Source: Coraliomargarita sinensis
GTDB taxonomy: Bacteria > Verrucomicrobiota > Verrucomicrobiia > Opitutales > Coraliomargaritaceae
Direction of reading: 5' to 3'
DNA: 64,000 bases
Assembly (NCBI RefSeq): GCF_003185655.1
Contig: NZ_QHJQ01000012.1
Span: 22,945 to 86,944, forward strand
The notes beneath the pieces are model-generated. The model had not been told where the DNA came from. It made no database searches and was given only the letters and a program-made list of their open reading frames with translations. Below are positions 53,872 through 64,000 of the stretch, piece after piece. The number at the start of each line of letters is the position of its first letter. Positions within the stretch are counted from its first letter, which is position 1. Position numbers and translations under genes: made by a program.

Positions 53872-54071
53872 GATTCGATATCTTGTATCCTTATTGCTAT
53901 AAGCCATTAAAGTATAAGCAAGTAACAAGTCTGAGGATCAAGGATTTACGTCTTTTTAAGATACGGCTCCTGTCCGGGAAAAATGACGAAAAACCAGGCT
54001 CTGAGGCCTTGACAGTAGGGGAGGCAAAGTTTTTCCTCTCCCGCTTTTCCAATTTCCAAGCTTATATAGTT

Positions 54072-54212
54072 ATGAAACCAACCTACAGACCTTCCAAGCT
54101 CAAGCGCGCACGCAAGTTCGGCTTCCGTGCTCGCAACAAAACACACAGCGGCCGCAAAGTGCTGGCTGCACGTCGCGCCAAGGGTCGCTACCGTTTGTCT
54201 GCCTCCGTATAA
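54072..54212 (+). CDS. rpmH: 50S ribosomal protein L34
   Basis: A 46-residue highly basic protein, [20 protein letters not shown] followed by the family core [19 protein letters not shown], matching L34. An in-frame open region upstream to 53883 is not ribosomal-protein-like, so ATG 54072 is the start. A TTGACA hexamer at 54009-54014 might be part of its promoter, but I see no good matching -10. First gene of rpmH-rnpA-yidD-yidC. Confidence 0.95.
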   Translation: MKPTYRPSKLKRARKFGFRARNKTHSGRKVLAARRAKGRYRLSASV

Positions 54213-54245
54213 GGTTGGCAGCGAGTCGCGTGGTTTTTGAGAAGC

Positions 54246-54617
54246 ATGGGCATACCGGCTTCACAGCGCCTGCGCAAACAGAGCGATTTTCAACAGGTCC
54301 GCAGATCGGAGCATCGTATCCACTGCGGGCCTTTTGTTGTGCAATGTCAGCCGGGTGGAGAGGCTAGCGCTTCGCGGCCCATGCTCGGGGTGATTGCCAG
54401 TCGTCGCGTGGGGAATGCGGTCAAGCGCAACCGGGGCAAGCGTCTGGTGCGGGAGATTTTTCGCCGCAGCGCGGGGACATTGCCTCCAGGTAGCCGCTAC
54501 GTGGTGGTTCTGCGTTCCGGTTTCGATCGTTACAGCTTTGCCGAGCTTGAAGCTCATTTTGCCCGGGCCTGTGCGAAAATTGTACGCCGGACTGAAGCGG
54601 GAGAGGCTTCCAAATGA
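54246..54617 (+). CDS. rnpA: Ribonuclease P protein component
   Basis: Protein subunit of RNase P, assisting the RNA subunit in maturing tRNA 5' ends. The 123-residue protein starts [20 protein letters not shown] and contains the RNA-binding motif [23 protein letters not shown] 54246 is preceded by GAGAAG; an upstream TTG at 54237 is less likely. Its stop overlaps yidD by 4 bases. Confidence 0.94.
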   Translation: MGIPASQRLRKQSDFQQVRRSEHRIHCGPFVVQCQPGGEASASRPMLGVIASRRVGNAVKRNRGKRLVREIFRRSAGTLPPGSRYVVVLRSGFDRYSFAELEAHFARACAKIVRRTEAGEASK

Positions 54618-54931
54618 GCCAGCCGAGGAATAAGCTCAGCGTGCCCGTCCGGATTGCGGCCCTTTGCGTCAGGGCCTATCAATTGACGGTGTCGCCGGCG
54701 ATCCATGCGATTTTCGGCGCAGGTTGTGGCTGCCGTTTTCAACCGACCTGTTCCTGCTACGCCCGTGAGGCACTCTTTAAGCACGGTTTTTTTTCCGGTT
54801 GTCGCCTGGCGTTGGGGCGCATTCTACGCTGCCACCCATGGAACTCAGGTGGCTATGATCCTGTTCCGGACTTGAAAACAGGGAACAGGCAGGGCATAGC
54901 CCCAAACTTTAAAACTCATCTAGATGGATAA
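54614..54931 (+). CDS. yidD: Membrane protein insertion efficiency factor YidD
   Basis: Small (105 residues) amphipathic protein that helps YidC-dependent insertion. The family core [20 protein letters not shown], with its conserved cysteines, and [19 protein letters not shown] are clear. It overlaps rnpA by 4 bases and yidC by 8 bases, the standard order near the yidC gene. Confidence 0.93.
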   Translation: MSQPRNKLSVPVRIAALCVRAYQLTVSPAIHAIFGAGCGCRFQPTCSCYAREALFKHGFFSGCRLALGRILRCHPWNSGGYDPVPDLKTGNRQGIAPNFKTHLDG

Positions 54932-56762
54932 AAAGAATACAATTTTAGGCATAGTCTTCATTGCTGCGGGGATCGGATTTATGTTCTGGCAGAGCCAGCA
55001 GCTTCAGGAGCAGCGCCGAGAGCAGGCGCTGCAGGAGCAAACGGAGCCGATACCCGCGTCCGGGCAGACCGAATCTGAAGAGCCGGCAAATACAGTTGCG
55101 GAGGCTCCGGTCACGGTCGAAGCGGAACCTGCAACAGGCACCATGCTGGACCTGCTCGCGCAGGAAGTGGAGGAGCCCGCTGCCAGCAGTGTGTCATCAA
55201 TGCCCCGGGCTGAAGAGAAGACGGTTGAGCTCTCCAATGACTACATTCAGGCCGAGTTCACCACACGCGGAGGGGCGATTCGCAAGGTACATTTCCTGCA
55301 AACCAAACGCGGTGAAAAAGACGATTACGTCTTCAATGAGGGCGGCTACCTGCCCGCACTGAGTCTGAGTCTGGCTGCGGGAGAAGGTGCCATGCGTGAG
55401 TTCAATCTCGATTACACCATCGAAAGCCAGACCCGCGATTCCATCACTTTTGGCCTGGATGCCGGTGACGGCCTGGTGATCCGGCGGTCCTACAAAATCG
55501 CTTCCGGTGAAAACGGGCAGGATCCCTACGTGATCGAGCACAGCACCACGTTCAATAACCGCAGTGATTCGCCCAAAGCGCTTTCCACGATTTATCTCAA
55601 CCTGGGCACGGCGCGCCCGATCTCCAAGTCCAGTCAGCCGAACTACCTGAACGTGGGCTTCTACAATGGGGAGGATGCCGACTTTATCCCCATCAATAAG
55701 CTGACCGGCAGCGCCGGATTTTTGGGAATCGGGGCCAGTTCACCCCAGGACGAGATTTCCAAACGCGCCCGGATCGAGTGGTCCTCTGTGAAAAACCAGT
55801 TTTTTGCCAGCGTGCTTTCTTCCGAGCAAACTGCCGGTGAAGTCTTTATTTACCCGGTCGAAGTACAGGCTAACGGCGATGGCATACCGGACAGCCCCGG
55901 CATCTCCGGAAGTGTCGGCTATACTCTGGGCACGGTTTCCGCCGGAAACAGCAGCGAGCTTGCCTTCGAATACTATGTGGGGCCGAAGGAATTCAAGCGC
56001 CTGCAGTCGCTGGGTAACGAGCAGGACCTCGTCATGCAGTTCGGTTTCCTCGGTTTCTTCAGCAAGCTCTTGCTCGCCTTCATGTATGCGATCCACTCCG
56101 TGGTTCCAAGCTGGGGGTGGTCGATCGTGATTATGACGATCTGCATCAAGACAATTTTCCTTCCACTGACCGCCAAAGCCAGTCGTTCGCAGAAGCGGAT
56201 GGCGTCGATCCAGGGGCCGATGTCCGAGCTTAAGGAAAAGTACAAGGACAACCCCCAGAAGATGCAGCAGGAGACCTTGAAGCTCTTCAAGGAACATCAG
56301 GTCAATCCGCTGGCAGGCTGCCTGCCCATGATCATACAGATGCCGATCTTCCTCGGGCTTTTCTACATGCTGCGCACGGCTTCGGAGCTACGCCACGAAC
56401 CCTTCCTCTGGGTGTCCGACCTATCGCAACCGGACACGATTATGGAGATCGGAGGGTTCCCGCTCAACCTCCTGCCGATCCTGATGGGTCTGACGATGTT
56501 CCTGCAGATGCACATGATGCCCGTCTCGCCGACGGCGGACCCCATGCAGCAGAAGATCTTCAAATTCATGCCGGCGATCTTTCTGGTCTTTCTCTACAAT
56601 TTCTCCTCCGGCCTTACTCTGTACTGGACGGTGCAGAATATCCTCACCATTCTGCAGCAAAAATACATCAACAGCCGTCCCGACCCCGAACCGGTGGTCG
56701 CCGAGGCCGCTGCTGCCAAACCTAAAACCAAGCACGGAGGCAAGGCGCGGAAAAAGAAGTAA
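54924..56762 (+). CDS. yidC: Membrane protein insertase YidC/Oxa1
   Basis: Inner-membrane insertase of 612 residues. A first helix ([17 protein letters not shown]) is followed by an acidic linker and a large periplasmic beta domain (~100-350), as in Gram-negative YidC. The conserved C-terminal core starts about residue 380 ([20 protein letters not shown]) and includes the cytoplasmic coiled loop [20 protein letters not shown] and the cavity helices ending in [19 protein letters not shown]. The tail is lysine-rich. Coupled to yidD. Confidence 0.96.
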   Translation: MDKKNTILGIVFIAAGIGFMFWQSQQLQEQRREQALQEQTEPIPASGQTESEEPANTVAEAPVTVEAEPATGTMLDLLAQEVEEPAASSVSSMPRAEEKTVELSNDYIQAEFTTRGGAIRKVHFLQTKRGEKDDYVFNEGGYLPALSLSLAAGEGAMREFNLDYTIESQTRDSITFGLDAGDGLVIRRSYKIASGENGQDPYVIEHSTTFNNRSDSPKALSTIYLNLGTARPISKSSQPNYLNVGFYNGEDADFIPINKLTGSAGFLGIGASSPQDEISKRARIEWSSVKNQFFASVLSSEQTAGEVFIYPVEVQANGDGIPDSPGISGSVGYTLGTVSAGNSSELAFEYYVGPKEFKRLQSLGNEQDLVMQFGFLGFFSKLLLAFMYAIHSVVPSWGWSIVIMTICIKTIFLPLTAKASRSQKRMASIQGPMSELKEKYKDNPQKMQQETLKLFKEHQVNPLAGCLPMIIQMPIFLGLFYMLRTASELRHEPFLWVSDLSQPDTIMEIGGFPLNLLPILMGLTMFLQMHMMPVSPTADPMQQKIFKFMPAIFLVFLYNFSSGLTLYWTVQNILTILQQKYINSRPDPEPVVAEAAAAKPKTKHGGKARKKK

Positions 56763-56815
56763 CCTAGTCGGTTTTCCGGTTCTCAGTTCACAAGTAATCA
56801 GTTTTTTTATTAGCT

Positions 56816-57562
56816 ATGTCAGGACACAGTAAATGGGCCACGATCAAACGCGCGAAGGGCGCTGCCGATGCCAAGCGCGGCAAGCTTTTCAGCGTTCTCA
56901 GTAAAGACCTCACGCTGGCCGCACGCGATGGCGGCGGCGATGCGGATTTTAATCCCCGCCTGCGGACCTGTATCCAGAAAGCAAAACAGGCCAATATGCC
57001 GGCCGACAATATTGACCGTGCGATCAAGAAGGGCACCGGCGAGTTGCCCGGGGTCACCTACGAGGAAATTGTCTACGAAGGTTACGCGGCGGGCGGTGTC
57101 GGTCTGATTGTCGAGGTCACGACCGACAACAAGAATCGCTCGGCTTCTGAAGTACGCAGCACGATGTCGAAGCACGGCGGTAATCTTGCCGGAGTCGGGG
57201 CGGTGGCCTTTCAGTTCGAGCGCAAAGGACAGTTTATCATCGATGCCAAGCAAATCGACGAGGAGGCACTGATGGAGGTCGCCCTCGAAGCCGGGGCTGA
57301 AGACATCAAGAATCAGGAGGACCATTACGAGGTCATTTGCCCCATGGCGGACTACGATTCACTTTCCCAGGCTCTGAGTGATAAGGAAATTGAGACCGAA
57401 TCTTCTGATCTGGCCTACCTGCCGAATATTCTTGTGCCGGTCGAAGACAAGGATACCGCCCGAAAAGTACTGCAATTGATCGAGAAACTCGACGACCTCG
57501 AAGACGTCAAAGCCGTGCACGACAACATGGACCTGACGGAAGGTTTACTGGACGAAGAATAA
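56816..57562 (+). CDS. yebC: YebC/PmpR family DNA-binding or translation regulator
   Basis: A 248-residue protein starting MSGHSKWATIKRAKGAADAK, the diagnostic YebC N-terminus, with CIQKAKQANMPADNIDRAIK and the downstream YEGYAAGGVGLIVEVTTDNK. Family members bind DNA as transcription regulators, and some relieve ribosome stalling at proline runs; which applies here cannot be told. It is 53 bases after yidC on the same strand. Confidence 0.95.
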   Translation: MSGHSKWATIKRAKGAADAKRGKLFSVLSKDLTLAARDGGGDADFNPRLRTCIQKAKQANMPADNIDRAIKKGTGELPGVTYEEIVYEGYAAGGVGLIVEVTTDNKNRSASEVRSTMSKHGGNLAGVGAVAFQFERKGQFIIDAKQIDEEALMEVALEAGAEDIKNQEDHYEVICPMADYDSLSQALSDKEIETESSDLAYLPNILVPVEDKDTARKVLQLIEKLDDLEDVKAVHDNMDLTEGLLDEE

Positions 57563-57632
57563 TTCAAAAACCGCTTGCAAAGCACCATCCGAACACCCAC
57601 TTTTAAAGCATCAAGAATCCCCTTATTATATT

Positions 57633-57887
57633 ATGCGTATTAAAATAGTTACTCTTCTAGCACTCTCCACTGCTGCCCTTTGGTTTACCGGTTGCGATCA
57701 AGGCCGCGCGCAAATGGGCAGCCGTGAATCCAATTTGCTTGGCATCGCAAAGATTGAAAAAGACAACTACGGCCCCACCACGGCCAACACATTTGCGGTG
57801 CATACAGACGAGCTTTACAAGCGCAAAAACTTTTCCGGTGATCGGGTAACACTCCTCTGGGGACTTGTTACTCTCAAGGATTACTAG
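57633..57887 (+). CDS. Small predicted lipoprotein
   Basis: An 84-residue protein with signal peptide MRIKIVTLLALSTAALWF and lipobox FTGC, so the mature protein should be about 65 residues and lipid-anchored. The mature part contains TTANTFAVHTDELYKRKNFS and ends WGLVTLKDY. I do not recognise a family. It has its own terminator downstream and no clear partner. Confidence 0.7.
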   Translation: MRIKIVTLLALSTAALWFTGCDQGRAQMGSRESNLLGIAKIEKDNYGPTTANTFAVHTDELYKRKNFSGDRVTLLWGLVTLKDY

Positions 57888-57910
57888 GGTGAAATTGTAA
57901 CTTATTTTCA

Positions 57911-57943
57911 GGCCGCTTTCGATTTCCCGGGAGCGGCTTTTTT
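57911..57943 (+). terminator. Rho-independent terminator after the small lipoprotein gene
   Basis: GCCGCT (57912-57917) pairs with AGCGGC (57932-57937) around a 14-base loop and is followed by six T residues. It lies 24 bases after the stop and just before the kdsD start. Confidence 0.8.
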
Positions 57944-57950
57944 ATCGATC

Positions 57951-58937
57951 ATGTCAGAGCGTGCAGCATCCAGTCTGGAAACAGGCCGTCAGGCTATGCA
58001 GGCCGAGGCGACTGCGATACAGATTGCAGCCGAACGGATGGATGCTTCATTTGAGCAGGCCGTTGAGACGCTCCTGGCCTGTAAGTCCAAACTCGTGATT
58101 TGTGGGATCGGCAAGTCCGGTCACATTGGGGGTAAACTTGCCGCGACGTTTTCCAGTTCGGGCATGCCTGCGGTCTTTCTTCACGCCGCGGAAGCGATTC
58201 ACGGGGATCTCGGTGTCTACAAGCCGGGTGATCCCACCATCGTCTTATCCAAGAGTGGCAGCACGGAAGAAGTGCTTCGGCTCATGCCCATGTTTAAGAA
58301 GTTCGACTCGCCGGTGATTGCGATCGTGGGTAACACCAAGTCCCCGATTGCGGCGGCGGCTGACATCGTGATCGATTCCAGTGTCGAAAAGGAGGCGGAC
58401 CCGCTCAACCTCATGCCCACCTCAAGTTCGACGGTGAGTTTGGCCATCGGCGATGCCCTGGCGGCTGCCCTGGTCCGTGCCCGTGATTTTACGGCCGAGG
58501 AATTCGCCACCTACCATCCCGGCGGGCAACTAGGGCGAAACCTCTCGATGACAGTTGCGGAAGTCATGCACAAAGTCGATCAGGTCGCCTGTGCCTCTGC
58601 CGGGGATACCTTGCGCGAAGTGGTCATACGCATGACGAAGCACCCCCTGGGTGCGGCCTGTATTGTGGATCAGGCGGGCCAGCTGGAAGGCTTGATTACC
58701 GATGGCGACGTGCGCCGTTTGCTTTCCGAGGATGGCGATATTCTCGCCCGTGAAGCGGGCACCTGTATGACGGTTTCGCCGATTGCGACCCAACCGGAGA
58801 AAAGTCTGGGAGACGCGCTGCGGCTGATGGAAGAACGTTCCTCCCAGATTTCCGTGCTTCCGGTGGTGGGCCGTGATTCCGGGCAGCTGGTCGGCCTACT
58901 GCGCTTGCACGACGCTTACCAGCCCGGGCTTTCCTGA
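57951..58937 (+). CDS. kdsD: D-arabinose 5-phosphate isomerase
   Basis: KpsF/GutQ-type isomerase interconverting ribulose-5-phosphate and arabinose-5-phosphate, the first step of Kdo synthesis for LPS. The SIS domain (residues ~40-175) has ICGIGKSGHIGGKLAATFSS and IVLSKSGSTEEVLRLMPMFK, with HAAEAIHGDLG in the active site. Two CBS domains fill the C-terminal half (VAEVMHKVDQVACASAGDTL onward). Length 328 is normal. It is unlinked to other Kdo genes here but fits the LPS-rich window. Confidence 0.95.
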   Translation: MSERAASSLETGRQAMQAEATAIQIAAERMDASFEQAVETLLACKSKLVICGIGKSGHIGGKLAATFSSSGMPAVFLHAAEAIHGDLGVYKPGDPTIVLSKSGSTEEVLRLMPMFKKFDSPVIAIVGNTKSPIAAAADIVIDSSVEKEADPLNLMPTSSSTVSLAIGDALAAALVRARDFTAEEFATYHPGGQLGRNLSMTVAEVMHKVDQVACASAGDTLREVVIRMTKHPLGAACIVDQAGQLEGLITDGDVRRLLSEDGDILAREAGTCMTVSPIATQPEKSLGDALRLMEERSSQISVLPVVGRDSGQLVGLLRLHDAYQPGLS

Positions 58938-58959
58938 GCAAGTCGTAGGGGCTGCCCCT

Positions 58960-58994
58960 GGGATGCGGGATACGGGATGCGGGATGCGTGATGA
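58960..58994. repeat. Short 7-base tandem repeat
   Basis: Five head-to-tail units of GGGATGC (two of them imperfect: GGGATAC and GTGATGA) in the gap between kdsD and the convergent LOG gene. It is a simple-sequence tract with no coding role seen. Confidence 0.7.
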
Positions 58995-59000
58995 GGTCGG

Positions 59001-59840
59001 CTAGGATTTGGTCAGGCCGTCGATGATGTATTTCGCCGCCTCATCGACATCATCGATGATTTTGAAGAGGTGGAGATCTCCGGGGGAGATGGTGCCCCAT
59101 TCGACAAGGGCTTCGAAGTTGATCACACTGTTCCAGAATTTACTGCCAAAAAGAACGATGATCGGTTTTTCCTCGATCTTTTTGGTCTGCACCAGGGTCA
59201 GTGTTTCGAAGAGTTCGTCGAGCGTGCCGAAACCGCCGGGAAATGCGACCAGGACCTTGGCCATGGAAACGAACCAGAATTTACGAACAAAGAAGTAGTG
59301 GAACTCGAACTTGAGTTCCTCCGGGACGCTATCATTGACCCCCTGTTCGAAGGGCAGGCTGATGCCCAGCCCGATGGATTTACCCCCTGCTTTTTTCGCG
59401 CCGAGGTTGGCCGCCTCCATGATGCCCGGTCCGCCACCGGAGCAGATCGTGTAGGAGGGTTTACCTTCGGCTTCCCGCTTCAGGGACCAGCGCGTTAGCT
59501 TCTCTGCCAGCTCCACCGCGGAACTGTAGTAGTGGGCCGACTTGACCCCGGATTCCGCGCGCAGTTGGGAAAACTTTTCCGCTTCCGTCGGCGCTTCCGG
59601 ATTCTCAAAGCTGGCCACCAGCGTTTCCAGGGCCTCCTTGGCATCCGCTTCGGGCTGGAGACGGGCCGAGCCGAAGAGCACGATGGTGTCCTGGATCGAT
59701 TCTTCGGCAAAGCGCAGCCCCGGTTCGGTCATCTCACACAAGACACGGATGTTGCGTGCGGCATCGCTGTTGAGGAAATCGAGGTTTTTATAGGCCTTGA
59801 GGGGCCATTCATCGCGGGAACAATCTCTGGGTAAGCTCAT
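59001..59840 (-). CDS. LOG family protein (TIGR00730 type, nucleotide phosphoribohydrolase-like)
   Basis: Rossmann-fold protein of the Lonely-Guy family, which removes ribose-5-phosphate from nucleoside monophosphates. The family signature SGGGPGIMEAANLGAKKAGG and PGGFGTLDELFETLTLVQTK are both complete. The preferred start at 59840 (MSLPRDCSRDEWPLKAYK) gives 279 residues with a longer N-terminal helical part than short LOG proteins. It may act on AMP-type nucleotides in bacteria; cytokinin making is not implied. Convergent with kdsD. Confidence 0.88.
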   Translation of the reverse strand: MSLPRDCSRDEWPLKAYKNLDFLNSDAARNIRVLCEMTEPGLRFAEESIQDTIVLFGSARLQPEADAKEALETLVASFENPEAPTEAEKFSQLRAESGVKSAHYYSSAVELAEKLTRWSLKREAEGKPSYTICSGGGPGIMEAANLGAKKAGGKSIGLGISLPFEQGVNDSVPEELKFEFHYFFVRKFWFVSMAKVLVAFPGGFGTLDELFETLTLVQTKKIEEKPIIVLFGSKFWNSVINFEALVEWGTISPGDLHLFKIIDDVDEAAKYIIDGLTKS

Positions 59841-59992
59841 CTTGCAGTTGTGAAATCTTAGTATGTTGCACGCTATTGCCCGAATTCCTACTGGCAACTG
59901 TTTCTGTCGCTTCTTTTAGGGTTGCGGGGTCCGCTTTCGAGGCTTCTTCTTGTCGGCTTTTCTACCCTATAAGCAGCTATTTTTAAGTATTC

Positions 59993-62900
59993 ATGTATCT
60001 CAAAGAGATCGTCATCAGTGGTTTTAAAAGTTTTGCGGACCGCACCCGCTTCGACCTTCGTCCCGGCGTCACCGCCGTGGTGGGCCCCAATGGGTGCGGG
60101 AAGAGTAATATCGTCGATGCCATTCGCTGGGTGCTCGGCGAGCAGAGTGCCAAAGCCCTGCGCGGTGCGTCCATGCAGGATGTTATTTTCGAGGGCACGG
60201 ATAAGCGCAAGGCACTGCCCACCTGTGAGGTGGCCCTGACATTCACCGACTGCGAGGCCGAACTCGGCACCCAGTTCAACGAGGTGGAAATCTCCCGCCG
60301 GGTCACGCGTGACGGCGGCAGCGATTACTACATCAACGGCAAAGTTTCCCGCCTGAAAGACATCCAGCGGCTTTTTGCCAATACCGGGGTGGGGCGCGTT
60401 TCCTACTCTTTCATGCTGCAGGGGCAGATCGACCAGATTCTCTCCACCAATCCGGCGGAGCGCCGCACGATTTTCGAGGAAGCCGCCGGTATCACTCTCT
60501 ATAAAGCGCAGCGTAAAGAAGCGTTGAACAAGCTTGCCCTGGTCGACGCCAACCTCGCCCGCGTGACCGACGTGATCGAGGAGGTGAGCCGCCAGATCGG
60601 CTCGCTCAAGCGCCAGGCTAGTAAGGCCCTTCGCTATCAGCGCCTCAAGCATCGCTTAACCCACCTCGACCTTTCCTTTAACGCCTACCGCTATGCCCAG
60701 TTGAACGAGTCCATCGAATCGGTGGCCACCCGGGCGGAGGAGCTGAAGAAAAAACTCGAATCGCACACCGAATCCCTGGAGTCCGACGAATCGGTGCTCA
60801 CGGAGAAGAAAGTGACCCGTGCCGAGCTGGCGCACAAGATGGAAGAGCTGCAGCAGCGGGTCTATGCCCTGCGCTCGGAAAAGGAGAATGCGGAGAACCA
60901 GTCCGAGTTTTCCGGCATTCGTGCCAAGGACCTGGAAAACCGCATCGTCGAGTTTAAGAAGGAAATTTCCGAGCTCGAAGCCCAGAAGACCGAGCTTGCC
61001 GAAAAGGCCAAGAGCGAGACCGAGAACAAGCAAATGCACCTCGGCGTGGTGGATGATTCGGACCGTATCTTCCGTGACCGGAATAATGATCTGGTCGCCG
61101 CCCAGGAAAAGCTGGGTGAGATGGAGGCTGAGCTGCAAAACCGCCGCCAGGAAGTGCTTCATGCCGAAAACCGGATCAATCGGGCGCGTTCCCAGTGCAC
61201 CACACTTGAAGTCGATCTGAAGACCTACCAGGTGAAGCACGCCTCCTTGACCGAGAATATCCTTACGCTCAAGGAAGAGGCGAAATCCCTCGAGCAGGCC
61301 TTGAGCGAAATTCAGCGCCTTCTGGCCAAGCGCCGCGCGGAGCAAACGGCCAGCGAAGCGGCCGTCGAGCAGGCGCGTAACGATTCCCGCGAGATTGTGG
61401 GGCAGTTTCGCGGCCTGCAGGAGCGCATCCAGGAGCAGGACAGGGGCATCGCCCGCAAGACCGCTCAGCTCAACGTGCTTGAAGGCTTACAGGCCAAGTT
61501 CGAAGGCTTCGGCGAGGGCGCCAAGGCGATCCTCGGCGATAAGCTCGGCGATATCGTATCCAAGGATGCGGTCACCATTCTCTCCAAGGAGTTGAAAGTG
61601 GACCCGGCTTACACCGGCGCGCTGGAAGCGCTTCTGGGCTCGTCGGTCGACGCACTCTACATCGGCGACGCGGCCAAAGCCTTATCGGTTATCGGTAAGC
61701 TGGATTCCGCCTTGCTCGGGCGCGCCTGCCTGCAGGTCTCAGTGGATGCGGCTGCGAAGGCCGGCGTCAAGGACCTGCCGGATGGCCTCGTTGCGGCCGG
61801 CAGCGTCATCCAGGCCCGCCATGAATCGGTTGAGTCACCGGTTCAGAGCCTGCTTCGCGACTGTTATTTCGCCGAGAATCTTGAAAGCTTTATTGAATTC
61901 TGGAAGGCTAATCCGGAATTTCACTTCCTGTTGGTCGCGACCAAGAACGGGGAGTTGATCGATTGCCGTGGCCTGATTCACGGGGGTAAGGATTCCGGGC
62001 AGAAGTCCTCCAGCTTATTGGAGCGGGAGGCGGAAATTCGCAAACTCCGTACCGAAATCGAGGCGGAGCGCAAGCAGCTCAATGCCCTCCGCGAAGAAGC
62101 CAGCGCCCTCGAGGATAAGCGCAACGCGGCCGAAGCAACGGTGGAAGAGCAGCGCCAGCGTCAGGGGGAACTGGCCAGCGAGGTCTCGGGCCTCGTTGCC
62201 GAGGAGCGCAACCAGCAGCAGAAAATCGAGCAAAACGCCCGCAATCGCAGCGAGAGCGAAGACGAACTGGCCAAGCTGGATGCCAAGCACGGCGACTCCG
62301 TCAAGGAACTGGAAACCGCCAGAGAGGATCTCGCCGCGGCTGAAAAGGGGCTGGGTGATGCCCGTCAGAACGGCACCGATTTGGAAGAGGAGATTAACCG
62401 CGCCCGTGAAGTGCGCGACCAGAAGCGCGAAGCCCTCGCCGATGTGCGCTTGGAGCTGGCCGAGAAAAAGCAACGTCTGGAGTCCGCCGACCGCGCCCTG
62501 AGCGAAGTGCAGCGTGAGACCGCCAACCTGCAACATCGCATCCTCCGCCGGAATCAGGAAATCGATACCCTCAACGAACAGATCGAAGAATTCAAGCAGA
62601 CCTCGTCCGCCGAGCAGGCCAAGACCGAGGAACTGGAGAAGACACTCGCCGTCGCTACCGAGCAGCTGGATACCGACCGCGAGAAAGTGAAAAAGCTCGA
62701 CGCCGAGATTGCCGAGATCGACGGGGGCCTCGCCGGTCGCCGCAGCGAAGGGCGGAATTTCGATCAGGAAATGACAAAGCTGGAAGTACGCCTCGCCGAG
62801 GAGCGTTCACAGCTCGGCTTTATCCAGAGCACCGCTCAGGACGATTACCAGACCGAGCTCAGCGAGATCGACTGGAAGGCCGAACTCTGGGAGGCCAACA

Positions 62901-63718
62901 TCGAGTTCGAAAAACGGGTCAACCTCGACGACCTGGACGACCCCGACAAGATCGCCGCTCAGCCCAAGGGCGAACGTCGCGACCCCAACGAAGAAGAACT
63001 CGCCGAGATGGACCGGACCGACTGGTCCGCCATCGAGGAGGAAGTCGGTGAGCTCAAGGGCCGTATCGCCAACATGGGCCCGGTCAATCTCGATGCCATC
63101 AGCGAGTATGCCGATCTCAAGGAACGGCACGACTTCCTCAAGGGCCAGAGCGAAGACCTTTGGAATTCAAAGAACAAACTTGTGGAAACCATCGACGAGA
63201 TCAACGAGACCTCGCAGACCCTCTTCCGTGATACCTTCGAACAGGTGCGTAAAAACTTTGCCTTTACCTACGAGAAGATCTCGGGGGGAGGGGAGTCCGA
63301 CCTCCAGCTCGTCGACTCCGAGGATCCGCTCGAGTCCGGGATCGAGATCATTGCTCGCCCTCCCGGTACCCGCCTCAAGAGCGTAACCCTGCTTTCCGGT
63401 GGCCAGCGCACCATGGCGGCCGTGGCGCTCCTCTTCGGTATCTATATGGTCAAGCCCAGCCCATTCTGTGTGCTCGACGAAATCGATGCCGCGCTCGACG
63501 ACGCCAATATCGGCCGCTTCTGCGATACACTGCACGGTTTTACCGATAAGTCGCAGTTCCTCATCATTACCCACAACAAGCGCACCATCTCCAACGCCGA
63601 CACCGTCTTCGGCGTAACCATGCCGGAAAAGGGCGTCTCGACGCTCCTCTCCATGCGCTTCAGCCGCGAAAGCGGCAAACCTGTGATGAAGGCCGCCGAA
63701 GGCTCACAACCGTTTTAA
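59993..63718 (+). CDS. smc: Chromosome segregation protein SMC
   Basis: Condensin ATPase of 1241 residues. Walker [17 protein letters not shown] lies at residues ~27-42. Two coiled-coil arms (~165-500 and ~680-1000) flank the hinge domain (~505-660, [20 protein letters not shown] through [18 protein letters not shown]). The C-terminal head has the signature [20 protein letters not shown] and Walker [20 protein letters not shown], then the D-loop/H-loop [15 protein letters not shown]. No scpA or scpB is in the window. An intact bacterial SMC. Confidence 0.97.
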   Translation: MYLKEIVISGFKSFADRTRFDLRPGVTAVVGPNGCGKSNIVDAIRWVLGEQSAKALRGASMQDVIFEGTDKRKALPTCEVALTFTDCEAELGTQFNEVEISRRVTRDGGSDYYINGKVSRLKDIQRLFANTGVGRVSYSFMLQGQIDQILSTNPAERRTIFEEAAGITLYKAQRKEALNKLALVDANLARVTDVIEEVSRQIGSLKRQASKALRYQRLKHRLTHLDLSFNAYRYAQLNESIESVATRAEELKKKLESHTESLESDESVLTEKKVTRAELAHKMEELQQRVYALRSEKENAENQSEFSGIRAKDLENRIVEFKKEISELEAQKTELAEKAKSETENKQMHLGVVDDSDRIFRDRNNDLVAAQEKLGEMEAELQNRRQEVLHAENRINRARSQCTTLEVDLKTYQVKHASLTENILTLKEEAKSLEQALSEIQRLLAKRRAEQTASEAAVEQARNDSREIVGQFRGLQERIQEQDRGIARKTAQLNVLEGLQAKFEGFGEGAKAILGDKLGDIVSKDAVTILSKELKVDPAYTGALEALLGSSVDALYIGDAAKALSVIGKLDSALLGRACLQVSVDAAAKAGVKDLPDGLVAAGSVIQARHESVESPVQSLLRDCYFAENLESFIEFWKANPEFHFLLVATKNGELIDCRGLIHGGKDSGQKSSSLLEREAEIRKLRTEIEAERKQLNALREEASALEDKRNAAEATVEEQRQRQGELASEVSGLVAEERNQQQKIEQNARNRSESEDELAKLDAKHGDSVKELETAREDLAAAEKGLGDARQNGTDLEEEINRAREVRDQKREALADVRLELAEKKQRLESADRALSEVQRETANLQHRILRRNQEIDTLNEQIEEFKQTSSAEQAKTEELEKTLAVATEQLDTDREKVKKLDAEIAEIDGGLAGRRSEGRNFDQEMTKLEVRLAEERSQLGFIQSTAQDDYQTELSEIDWKAELWEANIEFEKRVNLDDLDDPDKIAAQPKGERRDPNEEELAEMDRTDWSAIEEEVGELKGRIANMGPVNLDAISEYADLKERHDFLKGQSEDLWNSKNKLVETIDEINETSQTLFRDTFEQVRKNFAFTYEKISGGGESDLQLVDSEDPLESGIEIIARPPGTRLKSVTLLSGGQRTMAAVALLFGIYMVKPSPFCVLDEIDAALDDANIGRFCDTLHGFTDKSQFLIITHNKRTISNADTVFGVTMPEKGVSTLLSMRFSRESGKPVMKAAEGSQPF

Positions 63719-63821
63719 GTCCCGTCCTTTCTCTTCACGTAGCTATGCGATTAGCACTCAGTCCTTAGAGAGGGTGTAGCACCCGGTCGCATCCGCTCGT
63801 CAGACGGATGATACGCTGCCC

Positions 63822-64000
63822 TTAAAGCGCGTCCAGCGGGCTCGGCGTCTGATCCTTTTCATCTTCCATCACGTGCAGGTAGATCATGGTCGTCTCGACG
63901 CAGGTATGCCCCAGAAGCTCCTGGACCGTGCGGATGTTGCTTCCGTTCTCCAGCAGGTGGGTGGCGTAGCTGTGCCTCAAGACGTGCGAGTTCGAACGTT
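63822..64000 (-). CDS. Tyrosine recombinase, integron-integrase-like, C-terminal part
   Basis: Only the last ~58 residues are in the window; the gene runs off the right edge. They include the catalytic box [20 protein letters not shown] (H-x-x-R) and [20 protein letters not shown] with the nucleophile Tyr. Together they match the end of IntI-type integron integrases, in which TVQELLGH...TTMIYTHV is typical. XerC/D or phage integrases are alternatives; the ~15 residues after the Tyr ([14 protein letters not shown]) suit IntI-like proteins better. If this is an integron, the attI site and cassettes should lie to the right, outside the window. Confidence 0.75.
   Translation of the reverse strand, partial: RSNSHVLRHSYATHLLENGSNIRTVQELLGHTCVETTMIYLHVMEDEKDQTPSPLDAL

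Noticed and set aside
54009..54014. Sigma-70 promoter for rpmH (TTGACA)
   Set aside because: The -35-like hexamer is perfect, but no acceptable -10 hexamer lies 16-18 bases downstream, so a promoter is not called.
53872..54071. Replication origin near rpmH-rnpA-yidD-yidC
   Set aside because: This gene set often lies by dnaA/oriC, but no dnaA, gyrB or cluster of DnaA boxes is seen here; only the gene order suggests it.

Overview
The window looks like part of the chromosome of a Gram-negative member of the PVC superphylum, most likely a marine Verrucomicrobiota of the Opitutia/Puniceicoccales type. This is inferred from protein flavour, not from a marker search. The signs are an OmcB-like DUF11 outer-envelope protein resembling that of Chlamydia, a Bacteroides/Bacillus-type succinate dehydrogenase, ExbD pairs, an H-X9-DG-type pseudopilin and short palindromic dispersed repeats between genes. 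Coding density is high and nearly all genes look intact.

Layout. 1-3.2 kb: sdhC(partial)-sdhA-sdhB ending in a clear terminator. 3.3-5.9 kb: the OmcB-like protein, a terminator, then two exbD genes. 5.9-6.2 kb: two dispersed repeats. 6.2-10.6 kb: a CBS/DRTGG-type inorganic pyrophosphatase, a lone pseudopilin, a DUF4126 membrane protein and menA. 10.6-14.3 kb: a five-gene leftward operon (gmhB-hldD-rfaE2-gmhA-rfaE1) covering every step from sedoheptulose-7-phosphate to ADP-L-glycero-D-manno-heptose. 14.5-35.5 kb: a lipopolysaccharide-core island. It has waaP, waaG, a waaC-like gene, a fused LpxL-WaaF-type gene, seven kinase-fold domains in six genes (one fused to a glycosidase-like domain, one a tandem double kinase), a carbamoyltransferase, four sulfotransferase-fold proteins, three further glycosyltransferases, a hexapeptide acyltransferase and an alpha/beta hydrolase. 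The section from about 17 to 27 kb is visibly richer in A+T and made of modification genes, as expected of variable surface-polysaccharide loci.

35.6-52.1 kb is housekeeping: a SWIM/SNF2 helicase, serS, proS, a lipoprotein MsrA, DUF493, an ABC-F ATPase, a Yip1-type membrane protein, recN and the tig-clpP-clpX operon. 52.1-52.7 kb is a 635-bp repeat-filled gap carrying second copies of both repeats found near 6 kb. 52.7-63.7 kb: gspF/pilC, then rpmH-rnpA-yidD-yidC, yebC, a small lipoprotein, kdsD, a LOG-family protein and smc. The right edge cuts a tyrosine recombinase whose C-terminus is of integron-integrase type.

Functionally the window is dominated by envelope biogenesis. The heptose operon makes the sugar nucleotide, WaaC/WaaF-type enzymes add heptose, WaaP and related kinases phosphorylate it, the carbamoyltransferase and sulfotransferases decorate it, WaaG and the GT2/GT47-type enzymes extend it, the LpxL domain acylates lipid A and KdsD feeds Kdo synthesis. 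The run carbamoyltransferase, then several kinases, then heptosyltransferases resembles the inner-core cluster of Pseudomonas aeruginosa as I remember it. That resemblance, together with the domain fusions, is the most interesting content here.
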